Below, one piece after another: positions 52,001-59,738 of a stretch of DNA of 60,374 nucleotides. The translations under genes and the position numbers were made by a program. Where the stretch lies: the NCBI GenBank assembly GCA_029263395.1, contig JAJCXO010000152.1, positions 1 through 60,374 of the forward strand, read 5' to 3'. Below the pieces are notes generated by a model. It had not been told where the DNA came from, searched no databases, and was given only the letters and a program-made list of their open reading frames with translations. Origin of the DNA: Acidobacteriota bacterium (GTDB taxonomy: Bacteria > Acidobacteriota > Thermoanaerobaculia > Multivoradales > J023). The number at the start of each line of letters is the position of its first letter. The stretch's first letter is position 1.

Positions 52001-55000
52001 GGGCGGCCTGGGCCTGGCTCTGGCCAAACAGTTGGCAACACGAACGCGGCCGAAACTGGTTTTGATCGGGCGTTCGGCTTTTCCTGATCGGGAGCTGCGT
52101 GACACTACCAAGCTTGATCAGAACAGCCTCGTCGGTCGTCAACTAGGCAAGCTGCGGGAGCTCGAGAATCTCGGCGCCGAAGTTTTGGTGGTGCAGGCTG
52201 ACGTCACCGACTACGAACAGATGCTGCGTGCCAGGGATCTCGCCTTGAAACGCTTCGGAGCTATTCATGGCGTTATTCACGCGGCAGGGGTTGCCAGTGG
52301 CGGGCCGATCTCGCTCCTCACCCGCGAGACCGCCGCCGCAACCCTTGCACCCAAGCTGCAAGGCACTTTGATTCTCGACCAAGTCTTGGCTGACGAAGCG
52401 CTGGACTTCATGCTCCTGTGCTCCTCCCTGACCAGCAGCCTGGGGAGCTTTGGAGAAGCAGACTACGCAGCCGCCAACGCCTTCCTAGACGCCTTTGCGC
52501 ATATCCAACAAGCGACCCACCGTCGATTGACCGTCTCGGTCGGCTGGGACGCCTGGCGCGACGCCGGAATGGCGGCGAGAGCGATCGACAACTTAGTAGG
52601 CACTCCCGCGCTTGAGGCCCCAGTGTTCGACACCCCAGTGTTCGGACTTCCGCTCTTTGAGAGTGTTACACGATCTGGGGCAGATCAGGTTTGGTACACC
52701 TCTCATCTCAACCCATCCAGCCATTGGGTCGTACGCGAACACAAGCTCTTCGGGCAATCGACACTTCCCGGTACCGCCTACTTGGAAATGGCGCGGTCGG
52801 CCTTCACTCACGCTGTTGGTGACGGCCCTCTCGAGATGCGAGATGTCACCCTCGTAAGCCCCTGCGGACTGGTGGACGGTGAGACCAAGCAAGTACGAAC
52901 GACGTTGGAAGGTCAAGGGGAGGCGTTCGAGTTCCGCATCACCAGTCGCCCGCCAAACGGAACCGGCCCCTGGTTGGAGCATGCCCGAGGTCACATCGCC
53001 AAGTTGGGTTCACGTCCCACCAGCACCTATCAGCTCAACTCGCTCGCCTTCGGCTGCCCAGTCGAATCCGTCGAAATTCATGAGGAAGCCCGGGAATCTA
53101 CCCACGGTGCCCTCGACTTCGGGCCGAGATGGGACTCACTGAAGCAGCTCCGCTGGTCCCCCGAAGAAGGTCTGGCGGCACTCGAGCTGCATTCTGACTT
53201 CGGGACCGACCTCGAAAGCTTTGCTCTCCATCCTGCCTTGCTGGACACAGCCGCGAACTTTCTGCTCGCTCGACTCCCGACCGAGTTTCTGCCGTTCAGC
53301 TATCGCCAGGTGAACGTATTTGAACCTCTGCCAGCCAAAATCTACAGTCACGCGCAGCGCTCCACGAGTCAGACTGCTCACCGAGACAGCCTACAACTCG
53401 ATGTGACGTTGATGGACGAGCGCGGAGTTGTACTGGCCGAAATCGCAGGCTACACCTTAATCGCCCTCGACGAAGTGGAGGGCAGCCAAGCTTCGACAAG
53501 TCCATCTAGCCTCACCCCATCTCAACCCACCGAAGCCGTTGAGGTTCAGAGCCCTACCGAGAAGATTGCGGCCTTTCGTCGCCAGCTCGTGGACGAAGGA
53601 ATCTCCAACTCGGAAGGCGGAGAGATTCTCGAGCGTCTGATCGCCGGTTGTCCACCCCAGATTTTGATTTCGACCCATGACCTGCCGGCGCTCGAGGCCT
53701 ATCAAATAACCTTGACCCAAGCAGCATTCGAGTCAGCGGAAACCATCGCCAGCCACCCGCGACCCGAACTGAGTACCACATACGTGGCGCCCAGCAACAC
53801 AACCGAGAAGACCCTTGCCACAATCTGGCAGGAGATGCTCGGCGTCGAGGCGATCGGCACCAACGACAACTTTTTCGAGTTAGGTGGCGATTCCCTAGTC
53901 GGCACCCAAGTCATCTCCAAAGTCCGCGCCGCTCTGAAGACAAACCTCCCGCTGACCAGTCTGTTCGAACGACCAACCATCGCTGGCCAGAGCGAGCTAC
54001 TGAACGGGTCCTTGCCCGCCGACGATGCGGCCACAATGCAAGGTCCCGAAGTCGTCTCGCCGAAACCCCTGCCTTTAGAGCGGGCATCGCGCGAGGCTCA
54101 CCCCGCGCTCTCGCCAGCTCAACGCCGGCTCTGGTTCCTCGACCGCTTGGAAGGCCCGAGCGCGGTCTACAACTTACCCGTAGCCATCCGTCTCGATGGC
54201 GCCTTGGATCGCACGGCACTAGCCGCCAGCCTGAGCGAAATCCAGTCTCGGCACGAGACACTGCGCACCACGTTTCCCACCGTCGACAGTCAGCCCTTTC
54301 GCTCGGTCACCCCCGCAAGTCCGGTTACCGTTCCCGTTATCGATCTTCGGCGTCTCGACATCCCAGCTCGCGAGCTCGAGACTCGCCACCTGGCCAAGCT
54401 GGATGCAACCTGGACGTTCAACCTCGAGACTGGCCCGTTACTCCGAGCCAGCCTAGTCCATCTCGGCTCGAACTCCCACGTCCTGCTCGTCAACATGCAT
54501 CACATCAACGTCGATGCTTGGTCTGTAGGCGTCTTCGAATACGAGTTGTCCACCCTCTACGGTACGTTTCACCAGCGCCAACAACCGACGCTACCCAGGC
54601 TGCCCATCACCTACTCCGATTTCGTTCGCTGGCAACAAACACGACTGAGCGACGAAGTTCTCGACGATCAGATCAGCTACTGGCAGGACCAGCTCGCCGG
54701 TGCCCCAACGCTCTTGAGGCTACCGACGGATCGACCCCGACCGCCAAGCCAGACCTTCCGCGGCGACACCGTGCAAGTCTTGATTGACGCGCAGCTCACC
54801 GAAGAGCTGAAACACTCGAGCACCCAGTCGGGGGTCACGCTGTTCATGACCCTCCTTGCCGCCTACGCGGCCCTGTTGTCCCGCCACAGCGGCCAATCCG
54901 AGGTGGTGATTGGCTCCCCGGTCGCCAATCGGGACCGGTTGGAGATCGAGCCACTCATCGGCATGTTCATCAACACGCTCGCTCTACGCATCAACCTGGG

Positions 55001-58000
55001 GGGTCGACCCACCGTCGAGACCCTAATGCACCGGGTGCGCCAGATGAGTCTCGATGGCTTCGCGCGTCAGGATCTACCGTTCGAGCAACTGGTGGATTCG
55101 ATTCAGATCGAGCGCAGCCTGAGCCACTCGCCATTGTTCCAGGTCCTGTTCATCCTGCTGAACGCACCGGCGCCCAAGCTGGAGCTCGCCGAGTTGGAGC
55201 TCACCGTCATGCCGCTCGAGCGCCCAACCGCCAAACTCGATATCACTCTGATGGTCGAAGTGGTCGAACATGGCTTGATCGGCCACCTCGAGTACCGCAC
55301 CGATCTGTTCGACGTCACCACCATACGTCGATTCGGCAATCACTACCGCCAGCTACTGAGCACGATGGCACGCGAGCCGCGTCACGTCGTCGAGGAGATA
55401 GCCCTGATTGGAGCGGCCGAGCAGCAGCAGGTGCTGGTGGAGTGGAACGATACGGCGGCAAATCCACCCCAGCGGCACGGCATGCACCAGTTGTTCGAAG
55501 ACTGGGCCGCAAGAACTCCATCAGCCGTCGCCTTGCGCTGCGGTGACCGGCAGCTGACTTATCACGCGTTGAACTCAGCGGCCAATCGCCTCGCTCACCG
55601 ACTCAGAGCTTTTGGGTTCGGCGCCGAAGACACCATCGGTATTGCCATGGAACGGTCGCACCTGGTGGTTGTGGCCCTGCTTGGCGTGCTGAAAGCCAAC
55701 GCGGCCTACCTTCCCCTGGACCTGTCTTATCCGGCTGAGCGCTTGGCCTACATCATTGAAGACTCAGGCGCCGGGATCATCCTGACCGACTCGACTGGCC
55801 GGCAAGAGCTGCCCGCATGTAAACCCAAGCTGCTAGATCTCGAAGGTCCAGAGACCCGCTTTCCCGACACGCAGCCCAACCTCACAGTGGCGCCGGATCA
55901 AGCCGCCTACGTCATTTACACCTCGGGTTCGACCGGCCACCCCAAGGGCGTATGGGTGCCCCATCACGGCGTCGTGGGCTTCCTGCAAAGTATGGCTCGC
56001 GAGCCCGGGCTAGCCGACGAGAATACACTCGCCGCGATCACGACCCTGGCCTTCGACATCTCGGTACTCGATCTGTTCTTGCCGCTCAGTGTGGGTGGGC
56101 GAGTTCTTATCCTGACCCGCGAGGAAGCCGCGCATCCACGACGACTGGCTCGCAACTTAGCCGACGCCGATATCTTGCAGGCGACACCTGCAACCTGGCA
56201 GATGTTGATCGACAGCGGCTGGGACAATTCGAGCCGAATCAGAGTCCTGACCGGCGGAGAGGCGCTTCCGGCACACCTTGGCCAGCGGCTAGCCGAGCTC
56301 TCCCCAGCGGTGTGGAATCTCTACGGACCCACCGAGGCGACCGTCTGGGCAACGCTCTATCCGATGACTCGAGGGAGGTCTCCGGTGACGGAAGGCTGCT
56401 GGTCCATCGGCCGGCCCATCGACAACACCAAGGTCTACCTCCTCGATCATTTGGGGCAACCGACGCCCCGGGGGGTGTCCGGCGAACTCTGCATTGCTAG
56501 CCCCGGGGTCACCCGAGGTTACTCGCGGCTTCCCACTCGCACCGCAATTCAGTTCGTTCCCGACAACGTTAGCAAGGTGCCTGGCGGTAGGCTCTACCGC
56601 ACCGGCGACTTGGCGTGTCACGATGCCAATGGGCTGCTGCAATTCCAAGGCCGCTTCGATCAACAGTTGAAGATCCGTGGGTTCCGCATCGAGCTCGGCG
56701 AAATCGAATCGACCCTGCACCAACAACCCGGGGTCGGCCGGGCTGTGGTCGATGCGCAGGAAGAGCAGCACCACGAACGGGGTGGTCACGGTGGTGGTCA
56801 ACGCCTGGTCGCCTATGTCGTCCCCGACGGCCAAATCGAACTTACCCTCGAGGACCTTCGGCGGCTACTCGGCCAGACTCTACCCGAGTACATGTTACCC
56901 ACCGGGCTCGTTGTCCTCGACGAACTCCCGCTGAGTCCCAACGGCAAAGTAGACCGGCGACGGCTGCCAGCTCCAGCTCAGACCCAGGCTGGCGGATCGA
57001 AGGTTGCTCCAGAACATCCAGTCGACCAGAAAATTGCCGAGATCTGGCGCCGGTACCTGGGCGTCGAAGAGCTCGGCATCCACGACAGTTTCTTCGAGCT
57101 GGGAGGCCACTCTCTGCTGGCGATCAAGGTGATCACCAGCCTCTTCGAAGCCTTTGAGGTCGAAATCTCGTTGCATCATTTTTTCACTGAACCCACCGTC
57201 GCGAGCTTGGCCGAAACCGTTCGACGTCAGCTCGGGGAAACCCGCCCAGAAAGCTCTGCCACACCAGAAGATGAAACGTCCGATCGGGCGCGGCAAACCG
57301 AGATCCTGCCCGCGCCGCGCCAAAAATCCTTGCCCGTCTCCTACGCTCAGCACCAACAATGGCTGGCGGACCGACTAGCCAACAGCCGGACAGCCTTCAA
57401 CCTTTCGAACGCGATGCGCTTGACGGGCTCCCTGGAAGTCGCCGCCCTCGAGGCCACCTTTGGCGAGATTGTCCGTCGACATGAGGCCCTACGAACGCGA
57501 TTTCCACCGCGCGACGGCGTCCCTGTTCAGGTCATCGATCCACCTCAGCTCTGGAATCTTCCGTTCGTCGACCTTGTCGGCCTATCCGCAGCGGAACACC
57601 GCCGACAGATTGCATACTGGGGACGTCTCGAGGCACAGCACGTCTTCGACCTGGCCACCGGTCCGCTGTTACGAACCATCCTGATCCAACTGAAGCCAGA
57701 CGAGCACATGCTGCTGGTCACCATGCACCACATTGTGAGTGATGCCTGGTCAATGGGTGTCTTCCGGCAAGAGGCTGCAACTCTTTACGAAGCCGCCGCA
57801 GCACGACGTATCTCACCCTTGCCCGAGCTGCCGATCCAATACGCCGACTTCAGCGCCTGGCAACGCCAGATCTTCGACGGACCGGGACTCGAGGCTCCTT
57901 TGAGGTATTGGCAACGACAACTCGCGGGCGTTCCGGTAGCCCTGAAGTTTCCGGACAGGTTGCGCTCGCCAACCGTTGGTCGCAGCAGCGGCAAACTCGA

Positions 58001-59738
58001 GCTGCCTTTCCCCGACACTCTCTTCGAACAGGTGCGTGAACTCGGCCAGCAGCAGGGAGCTTCGCGGTTCATGGTGTTACTCGCCGCATTCCAAGCCTTG
58101 CTCTACCGCTTTTCTCAGCAGCGCGACTTCTGCATTGGTGTGCCTATCTCTGGGCGCGGCCGGATTCAGATCGAGGGGCTGATCGGAAACTTCCTCAACG
58201 TCCTAGCCATGCGAGCCCGGATCGAGCCGGGGATGACGTTTGGCGCGCTGTTGGCGAGGGTGCGCCAGGCCTCATTGGGTGCTTTTGCGCACCAAGACTT
58301 ACCGTTCGAGAAGTTGCTTGGAGAATTGGCACCTGAGCGCGAGCTCGGACGGCAACCTCTCTTTCAGGTAGTGTTCAATTATACCGGCAAGTTGGCAGCT
58401 CCTGTCGGCCTACCCACTCTCGACGATGACAGCTTCGATGCTCGAGTTGAGGTCGACTCAAAATATGAACTGAGCCTCTACGCAGTAGAGCAAGACGAGG
58501 GCCTCGACGCCAGCTTGGTTTATGACGCAGGCCGCTTCAACGCCACAACCATCGAATGGCTGGGCAACTCTTGGATTCGACTCCTCGAGAACGCAGTTGC
58601 CGAGCCCCACACCAACCTGGAGGACCTTTCCCTCTTGAGCGCTACAGAAAGGAACACACCTATGACTGGCAATAAGAAGCGCGCCGCTTCACGGCTAGCC
58701 AAACTGGGCAGTGCCCGGCGACAGACCGTCTCTGCGCCCCGTGAGGTATCGGTCAAGAAACGCTTTCTTGCAACTGGTCAGGATTTGCCACGCGTCATCG
58801 AACCCGAAGGCGAAGGCGTTGACCTAGCAACTTGGGTCGCGGGCCACCGAGCCGAGATCGAAGAAGATGTGTTGCGCTTTGGCGCGGTCCTGTTTCGCGG
58901 CTTCGCGCCGCTTCCGGAGTCTCAGCTAGGAGCTCTGGCCCAAGTCATCACACCGCAACTGCTCGACTATGTCGACGGCTCGTCGCCTCGACTCTCCGTC
59001 AGTAGCAAAGTCTACACCTCGACCGAGTATCCTCCTGAGTTCGAGATCTCGATGCACAACGAGCTGTCTTACGCCCACCGTTGGCCCGGCATGCTCTTCT
59101 TTTACTGCGGCAAGGCCGCGGAACGCGGCGGCGAAACGCCGTTGGCGGATAGTCGCAGAGTCCTGGCAGCTCTCCCTGAAGAAGTCAAAGCTCGTTTTCT
59201 TGCCAAAGGTGTCCGCTATGTACGCAACCTACACGGTGGTACAGGGGCGGGTTTATCGTGGCAGCAAGTGTTCGAAACTACGGATCAATCGGTGGTCGAA
59301 GACTACTGCAGGGACGGCGAGATCAGTTTCGAGTGGCGCGACGACGGCGGTCTAGCGCTGAGTCAAGATCGGCCGGCTATCGCGGTCCACCCGCGGACCG
59401 GAGAGAGCGTCTGGTTCAACCAGGCTGACCAGTTCCACCCTTCGAACTTGGGCGATGAGATTCAACGCTCGCTGGCGACCGCGAGTCGCCCCGAAGACTA
59501 CCCAACCAACGCTTCTTACGGTGACGGCGAGCCCATCCAAGAAGAAACCTTGGCCAGCATTCGACAGACATTCGCTGAGGTTCGAGTGCTCTTTCCTTGG
59601 CAGCCAGGGGACTTCCTCGTCGTTGACAACATGCTGACCGCTCACGGCCGGATGCCCTTCGAGGGATCTCGCCAAATCCTGGTCACCATGGGCGCCCCAA
59701 TCGATCTGGCCAACGGCGGAGTCGACCCAATTCAATGA
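43062..59738 (+). CDS. Hybrid FAAL-NRPS-PKS-NRPS megasynthase with C-terminal SyrP/TauD-like dioxygenase
   Basis: This 5558-residue synthetase assembles a lipopeptide. Domains (approximate residues): fatty acyl-AMP ligase 1-593; carrier 620-693 (Ser 655); condensation 725-1177 with HHIITDFWS; adenylation 1207-1663, code D-V-E-D-I-G-A-I-T, perhaps a basic residue; carrier 1725-1800; ketosynthase 1815-2243 (Cys 1987); acyltransferase 2337-2650 with GHSLGEY and HAFH, pointing to malonyl-CoA; ketoreductase to 3180; dehydratase 3207-3467 (His 3227, HxxxGxxxxP); carrier 3577-3650; condensation 3677-4120 with HHINVDAWS; adenylation 4140-4630, code D-I-L-Q-L-G-L-V-W, glycine; carrier 4650-4720; condensation 4757-5197 with HHIVSDAWS; Fe(II)/2-oxoglutarate dioxygenase 5201-5558 (His 5332, Glu 5334, His 5528). 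The dehydratase lies after the ketoreductase, which is unusual. The stop overlaps the next gene (ATGA). Codes were read by eye. Confidence 0.9.
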   Translation: MTPPDTSFNLIDLLRTRARTAPSRSAYTFLADGVVESAHLSYQDLDARAQAIASRLRDQEAHGQRALLLYPPGLDFIVAFLGCLYAGVVAVPAYPAKSRRALPRLRAIANDANPRFALTRAAEQARFESICAGSPELKEVQWLATDTLVADSMSDSAESDNAESYVASGEFNPDSPAPDQLAFLQYTSGSTAAPRGVRVTHGSLSHNLGMIRQAFGQTSKSVIVGWLPVYHDMGLIGNLLLPLWVGARCILMSPVAFLQQPLRWLQAISRYRATTSGGPNFAYELCARKLTSTDVEGLDLTRWQVAFNGSEPVRAETLGRFAAAFESCGFRSQAFFPCYGLAEATLLVSGGHVTTRSVASVAERDLEQGVVTRTDNPGERTLVGCELSEFAPDVRIVDPESAVPCAAGRVGEIWASGPSIADGYWNRPSQTARDFGATLCDAPAFAKTRCLHKRWLRTGDLGFLQDGQLFVTGRLKDLIILRGRNLYPQDIEWTAERSHPAIRPGSCAAFSVDHRGEECLVIVGELERRRNHEAAQASEALRRAVGQSHEAPIHEVVWVRFGTILKTSSGKIRRRACRSQYLEQELRIVATWQPKVPAADPVAFGPTPADQLPGEGAPDRDQIESFLRTEIAHAARIERAAVEPRLPLVALGIDSLAAAELRTQLKDTLQVTIALPDLLDNNLTDLTSEIFARQGNDQPEELQPDSLRTTVWPPLTAHHNPTADHPLSHGQKALWFFSRLAPTNPAYNLAAACRIRQALDPPTLGCAFSALVRRHPMLRVTFETVAGEPRQRIADPSAIGELGDGFRAIDATQWDGDQVRSFIDQETSAPFDLEQGPLARLVVLEQPDGEHTAILVIHHIITDFWSLEILAQELGRLYSLEVGNSVAPAEASSASYTDWVRWQEEMLAGPAGDRLWKFWRQQLEGVPDVLALATDRPRPPLPSYRGARVRLAIDRYLTDATRELAQCSSVTLFMTLLTAFQALLHRYSGQDHLAIGTPAANRRPAGIERVVGYCVNSLVIVADLSATIKTSQALRQTKTTVLAALEHQDYPFSLLAERLQPARGTHRTALIQTMFVLEAARQPGTEGLAALTLGWPGVTLDLGPLTLESIELNPQGEVFDLSLTAAERGDGLAFALDFDRDLFDSTTIRRMLGQLRTLLSGIVANPEHPLALLPLLPKAELMQLLVEWNDSGPRGVAGSHGAADRPVWRLIEDQARSTPDAVAVSFGDQHVTYLGLSQHATELAYRLRRMGARPEGVIGLCAERSVDLVAGILAIWQAGGTYLPLDASYPTERLALMLTDARAEILLAGKTQLETLNATVSNLALPALPLDRQREPAQPRILRHHKTAAWPRSLAYITYTSGSSGRPKGVAVEHQALAHHLTTAREMYGLTSTDRVLQFAAPGFDVALEQTFTGLIAGATVVLDTPGLVTETDFLDRALATRLTVLDLPPSLWQLLFTRWAEDGSLAGHQIRWAISGGEAMPPELARLWRQLPDRPGLINAYGPTEGVITASTFDVLDDLGPNAQAAPLPIGQPWPARCAYVLDRTMAPRPLGLAGELFLGGYELARGYLHRPRHTARAFVPDPFSWRPGARLYRTGDRVRQQPEGSMQWLARIDRQVKLRGFRIELGEIEEALIQHPQVQRAAAIVRGNTPQQERIVAYVQASDDLSELTLRTLVSTQLPPFMVPARIQRMDALPLTADGGVDRSALPHLEDSEAASPAAEALPNTRVEQRLATLWKDLLQLENIGLDDSFFELGGHSLLLLRAQHEISKTFGQDLPITELFQYPTLRTLARRLTQQPSATPSPRRAQPIEKSADIAVIGLACRVPGAEDAEMFWRNLCDGVESITTFSDSDLRESGLDEDLVSHPQYVKASGILREIDLFDAAFFGYSPREAELMDPQQRLFLECAWQAVENAGYSTDTDTGPIGVFAGLGASSYWLNNLATGGESAGLTRDYQLTLANEKDFLPTRVSFKLNLQGPSVNVQTACSTSLVAVHMASQSLRQGECDLALAGGVSIKVPHRTGYLFEEDMILSPDGHCRAFDASAQGTVIGNGLGIVVLKRLSQAVEDEDTILAVIKGSAINNDGSLKVGFTAPSATAQQAVISQAMANAGVTPSTIDYVETHGTGTPLGDPIEISALKGAFGDQPRNSPCKIGSVKTNLGHLDAAAGIAGLIKTVLALHHRQIPPSLHFERANPRLGLEDSPFAVQRQLTEWPAADDRPRRAGVSSFGIGGTNAHVVLEEAPPQQPSEATSEWQLLVVSAKSHSSLDQATADLARYLDKPQPAALADVAWTLQTGRRHFPHRRFAVGRDAAEMVVALNRNAAERLATRHREPADRPVAFLFPGQGAQYVNMSRGLYRTQPVFRQHLDHCAEILLPHLGLDLRLVLYPDDNQIENATAQLRTTAVTQPALFAVEFALAQCWIAWGVRPHSMLGHSLGEYVAACVADVFHLEDALAVVALRARLMQQLPAGAMSSVPLSSTETRSLMPAGLALAADNGPDRCVVSGPVSVLEAFEHQLTQDGGSVRRLDVSHAFHSQMMAPVLASFTRALAAIELRAPRLPYLSNVTGTWIQDHEATDPEYWARHLCEEVRYRQGFETLVQTAEPVLLEIGPGQSLSTLARRHPEGPNSRDVLTSLPHVTDRSPEDAGLMTTLGKLWLAGVSVDWRAHHQPARRRRVPLPTYPFERQRFWIEPTVGQLRANHSETSPPALPRQQRLEDWFYSPSWRRAPPPTAPRVASSAGPAAAAPCWLLFLDENSLGRQLASRLVAETDPGTRLVTVSPGTNFSNPSVDKFLLDPTSPQDYEALFEALQHNLQAPSHIVHLWTATALLSEAPNPINSALNRGFYSLLFMAQALARHDSATSDAWKLTLTVVSSHLHEVNGDEQLVAEKATVLGLVGTIPREFPTVECRNIDVALAESGTWQEQRLIDQLVTELRGEATETRVAYRGNHRLLQTFERFPLPSPERLRLRERGVYLLTGGLGGLGLALAKQLATRTRPKLVLIGRSAFPDRELRDTTKLDQNSLVGRQLGKLRELENLGAEVLVVQADVTDYEQMLRARDLALKRFGAIHGVIHAAGVASGGPISLLTRETAAATLAPKLQGTLILDQVLADEALDFMLLCSSLTSSLGSFGEADYAAANAFLDAFAHIQQATHRRLTVSVGWDAWRDAGMAARAIDNLVGTPALEAPVFDTPVFGLPLFESVTRSGADQVWYTSHLNPSSHWVVREHKLFGQSTLPGTAYLEMARSAFTHAVGDGPLEMRDVTLVSPCGLVDGETKQVRTTLEGQGEAFEFRITSRPPNGTGPWLEHARGHIAKLGSRPTSTYQLNSLAFGCPVESVEIHEEARESTHGALDFGPRWDSLKQLRWSPEEGLAALELHSDFGTDLESFALHPALLDTAANFLLARLPTEFLPFSYRQVNVFEPLPAKIYSHAQRSTSQTAHRDSLQLDVTLMDERGVVLAEIAGYTLIALDEVEGSQASTSPSSLTPSQPTEAVEVQSPTEKIAAFRRQLVDEGISNSEGGEILERLIAGCPPQILISTHDLPALEAYQITLTQAAFESAETIASHPRPELSTTYVAPSNTTEKTLATIWQEMLGVEAIGTNDNFFELGGDSLVGTQVISKVRAALKTNLPLTSLFERPTIAGQSELLNGSLPADDAATMQGPEVVSPKPLPLERASREAHPALSPAQRRLWFLDRLEGPSAVYNLPVAIRLDGALDRTALAASLSEIQSRHETLRTTFPTVDSQPFRSVTPASPVTVPVIDLRRLDIPARELETRHLAKLDATWTFNLETGPLLRASLVHLGSNSHVLLVNMHHINVDAWSVGVFEYELSTLYGTFHQRQQPTLPRLPITYSDFVRWQQTRLSDEVLDDQISYWQDQLAGAPTLLRLPTDRPRPPSQTFRGDTVQVLIDAQLTEELKHSSTQSGVTLFMTLLAAYAALLSRHSGQSEVVIGSPVANRDRLEIEPLIGMFINTLALRINLGGRPTVETLMHRVRQMSLDGFARQDLPFEQLVDSIQIERSLSHSPLFQVLFILLNAPAPKLELAELELTVMPLERPTAKLDITLMVEVVEHGLIGHLEYRTDLFDVTTIRRFGNHYRQLLSTMAREPRHVVEEIALIGAAEQQQVLVEWNDTAANPPQRHGMHQLFEDWAARTPSAVALRCGDRQLTYHALNSAANRLAHRLRAFGFGAEDTIGIAMERSHLVVVALLGVLKANAAYLPLDLSYPAERLAYIIEDSGAGIILTDSTGRQELPACKPKLLDLEGPETRFPDTQPNLTVAPDQAAYVIYTSGSTGHPKGVWVPHHGVVGFLQSMAREPGLADENTLAAITTLAFDISVLDLFLPLSVGGRVLILTREEAAHPRRLARNLADADILQATPATWQMLIDSGWDNSSRIRVLTGGEALPAHLGQRLAELSPAVWNLYGPTEATVWATLYPMTRGRSPVTEGCWSIGRPIDNTKVYLLDHLGQPTPRGVSGELCIASPGVTRGYSRLPTRTAIQFVPDNVSKVPGGRLYRTGDLACHDANGLLQFQGRFDQQLKIRGFRIELGEIESTLHQQPGVGRAVVDAQEEQHHERGGHGGGQRLVAYVVPDGQIELTLEDLRRLLGQTLPEYMLPTGLVVLDELPLSPNGKVDRRRLPAPAQTQAGGSKVAPEHPVDQKIAEIWRRYLGVEELGIHDSFFELGGHSLLAIKVITSLFEAFEVEISLHHFFTEPTVASLAETVRRQLGETRPESSATPEDETSDRARQTEILPAPRQKSLPVSYAQHQQWLADRLANSRTAFNLSNAMRLTGSLEVAALEATFGEIVRRHEALRTRFPPRDGVPVQVIDPPQLWNLPFVDLVGLSAAEHRRQIAYWGRLEAQHVFDLATGPLLRTILIQLKPDEHMLLVTMHHIVSDAWSMGVFRQEAATLYEAAAARRISPLPELPIQYADFSAWQRQIFDGPGLEAPLRYWQRQLAGVPVALKFPDRLRSPTVGRSSGKLELPFPDTLFEQVRELGQQQGASRFMVLLAAFQALLYRFSQQRDFCIGVPISGRGRIQIEGLIGNFLNVLAMRARIEPGMTFGALLARVRQASLGAFAHQDLPFEKLLGELAPERELGRQPLFQVVFNYTGKLAAPVGLPTLDDDSFDARVEVDSKYELSLYAVEQDEGLDASLVYDAGRFNATTIEWLGNSWIRLLENAVAEPHTNLEDLSLLSATERNTPMTGNKKRAASRLAKLGSARRQTVSAPREVSVKKRFLATGQDLPRVIEPEGEGVDLATWVAGHRAEIEEDVLRFGAVLFRGFAPLPESQLGALAQVITPQLLDYVDGSSPRLSVSSKVYTSTEYPPEFEISMHNELSYAHRWPGMLFFYCGKAAERGGETPLADSRRVLAALPEEVKARFLAKGVRYVRNLHGGTGAGLSWQQVFETTDQSVVEDYCRDGEISFEWRDDGGLALSQDRPAIAVHPRTGESVWFNQADQFHPSNLGDEIQRSLATASRPEDYPTNASYGDGEPIQEETLASIRQTFAEVRVLFPWQPGDFLVVDNMLTAHGRMPFEGSRQILVTMGAPIDLANGGVDPIQ
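43520..43549. repeat. Two tandem 15-bp units in the FAAL domain coding region
   Basis: GAGCGACTCCGCGGA and GAGCGACAACGCGGA are adjacent and in frame, encoding SDSAE and SDNAE in a loop before the FAAL core motif. The pentads resemble the SDSGK pentads encoded at 12890-12964. A more diverged unit may precede them. Confidence 0.6.
52605..52664. repeat. Four degenerate 15-bp units in the KR-DH linker
   Basis: Units CCCGCGCTTGAGGCC, CCAGTGTTCGACACC, CCAGTGTTCGGACTT and CCGCTCTTTGAGAGT encode P-A-L-E-A, P-V-F-D-T, P-V-F-G-L and P-L-F-E-S in the linker joining the ketoreductase core to the dehydratase. The string CAGTGTTCGAC is also found in the 15-bp array at 10920-11024 (around 10948-10958). Confidence 0.65.
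58645..58664 (+). promoter_or_regulatory. Internal ribosome binding site and ATG before the dioxygenase domain
   Basis: AGAAAGGA lies about eight bases before the in-frame ATG at 58662-58664, precisely where the third condensation domain ends and the dioxygenase begins. Translation from here would give a free 358-residue SyrP/TauD-like enzyme in addition to the fused form. The start region (MTGNKKRAASRLAKLGS) looks like the N-terminus of stand-alone relatives. Confidence 0.45.
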
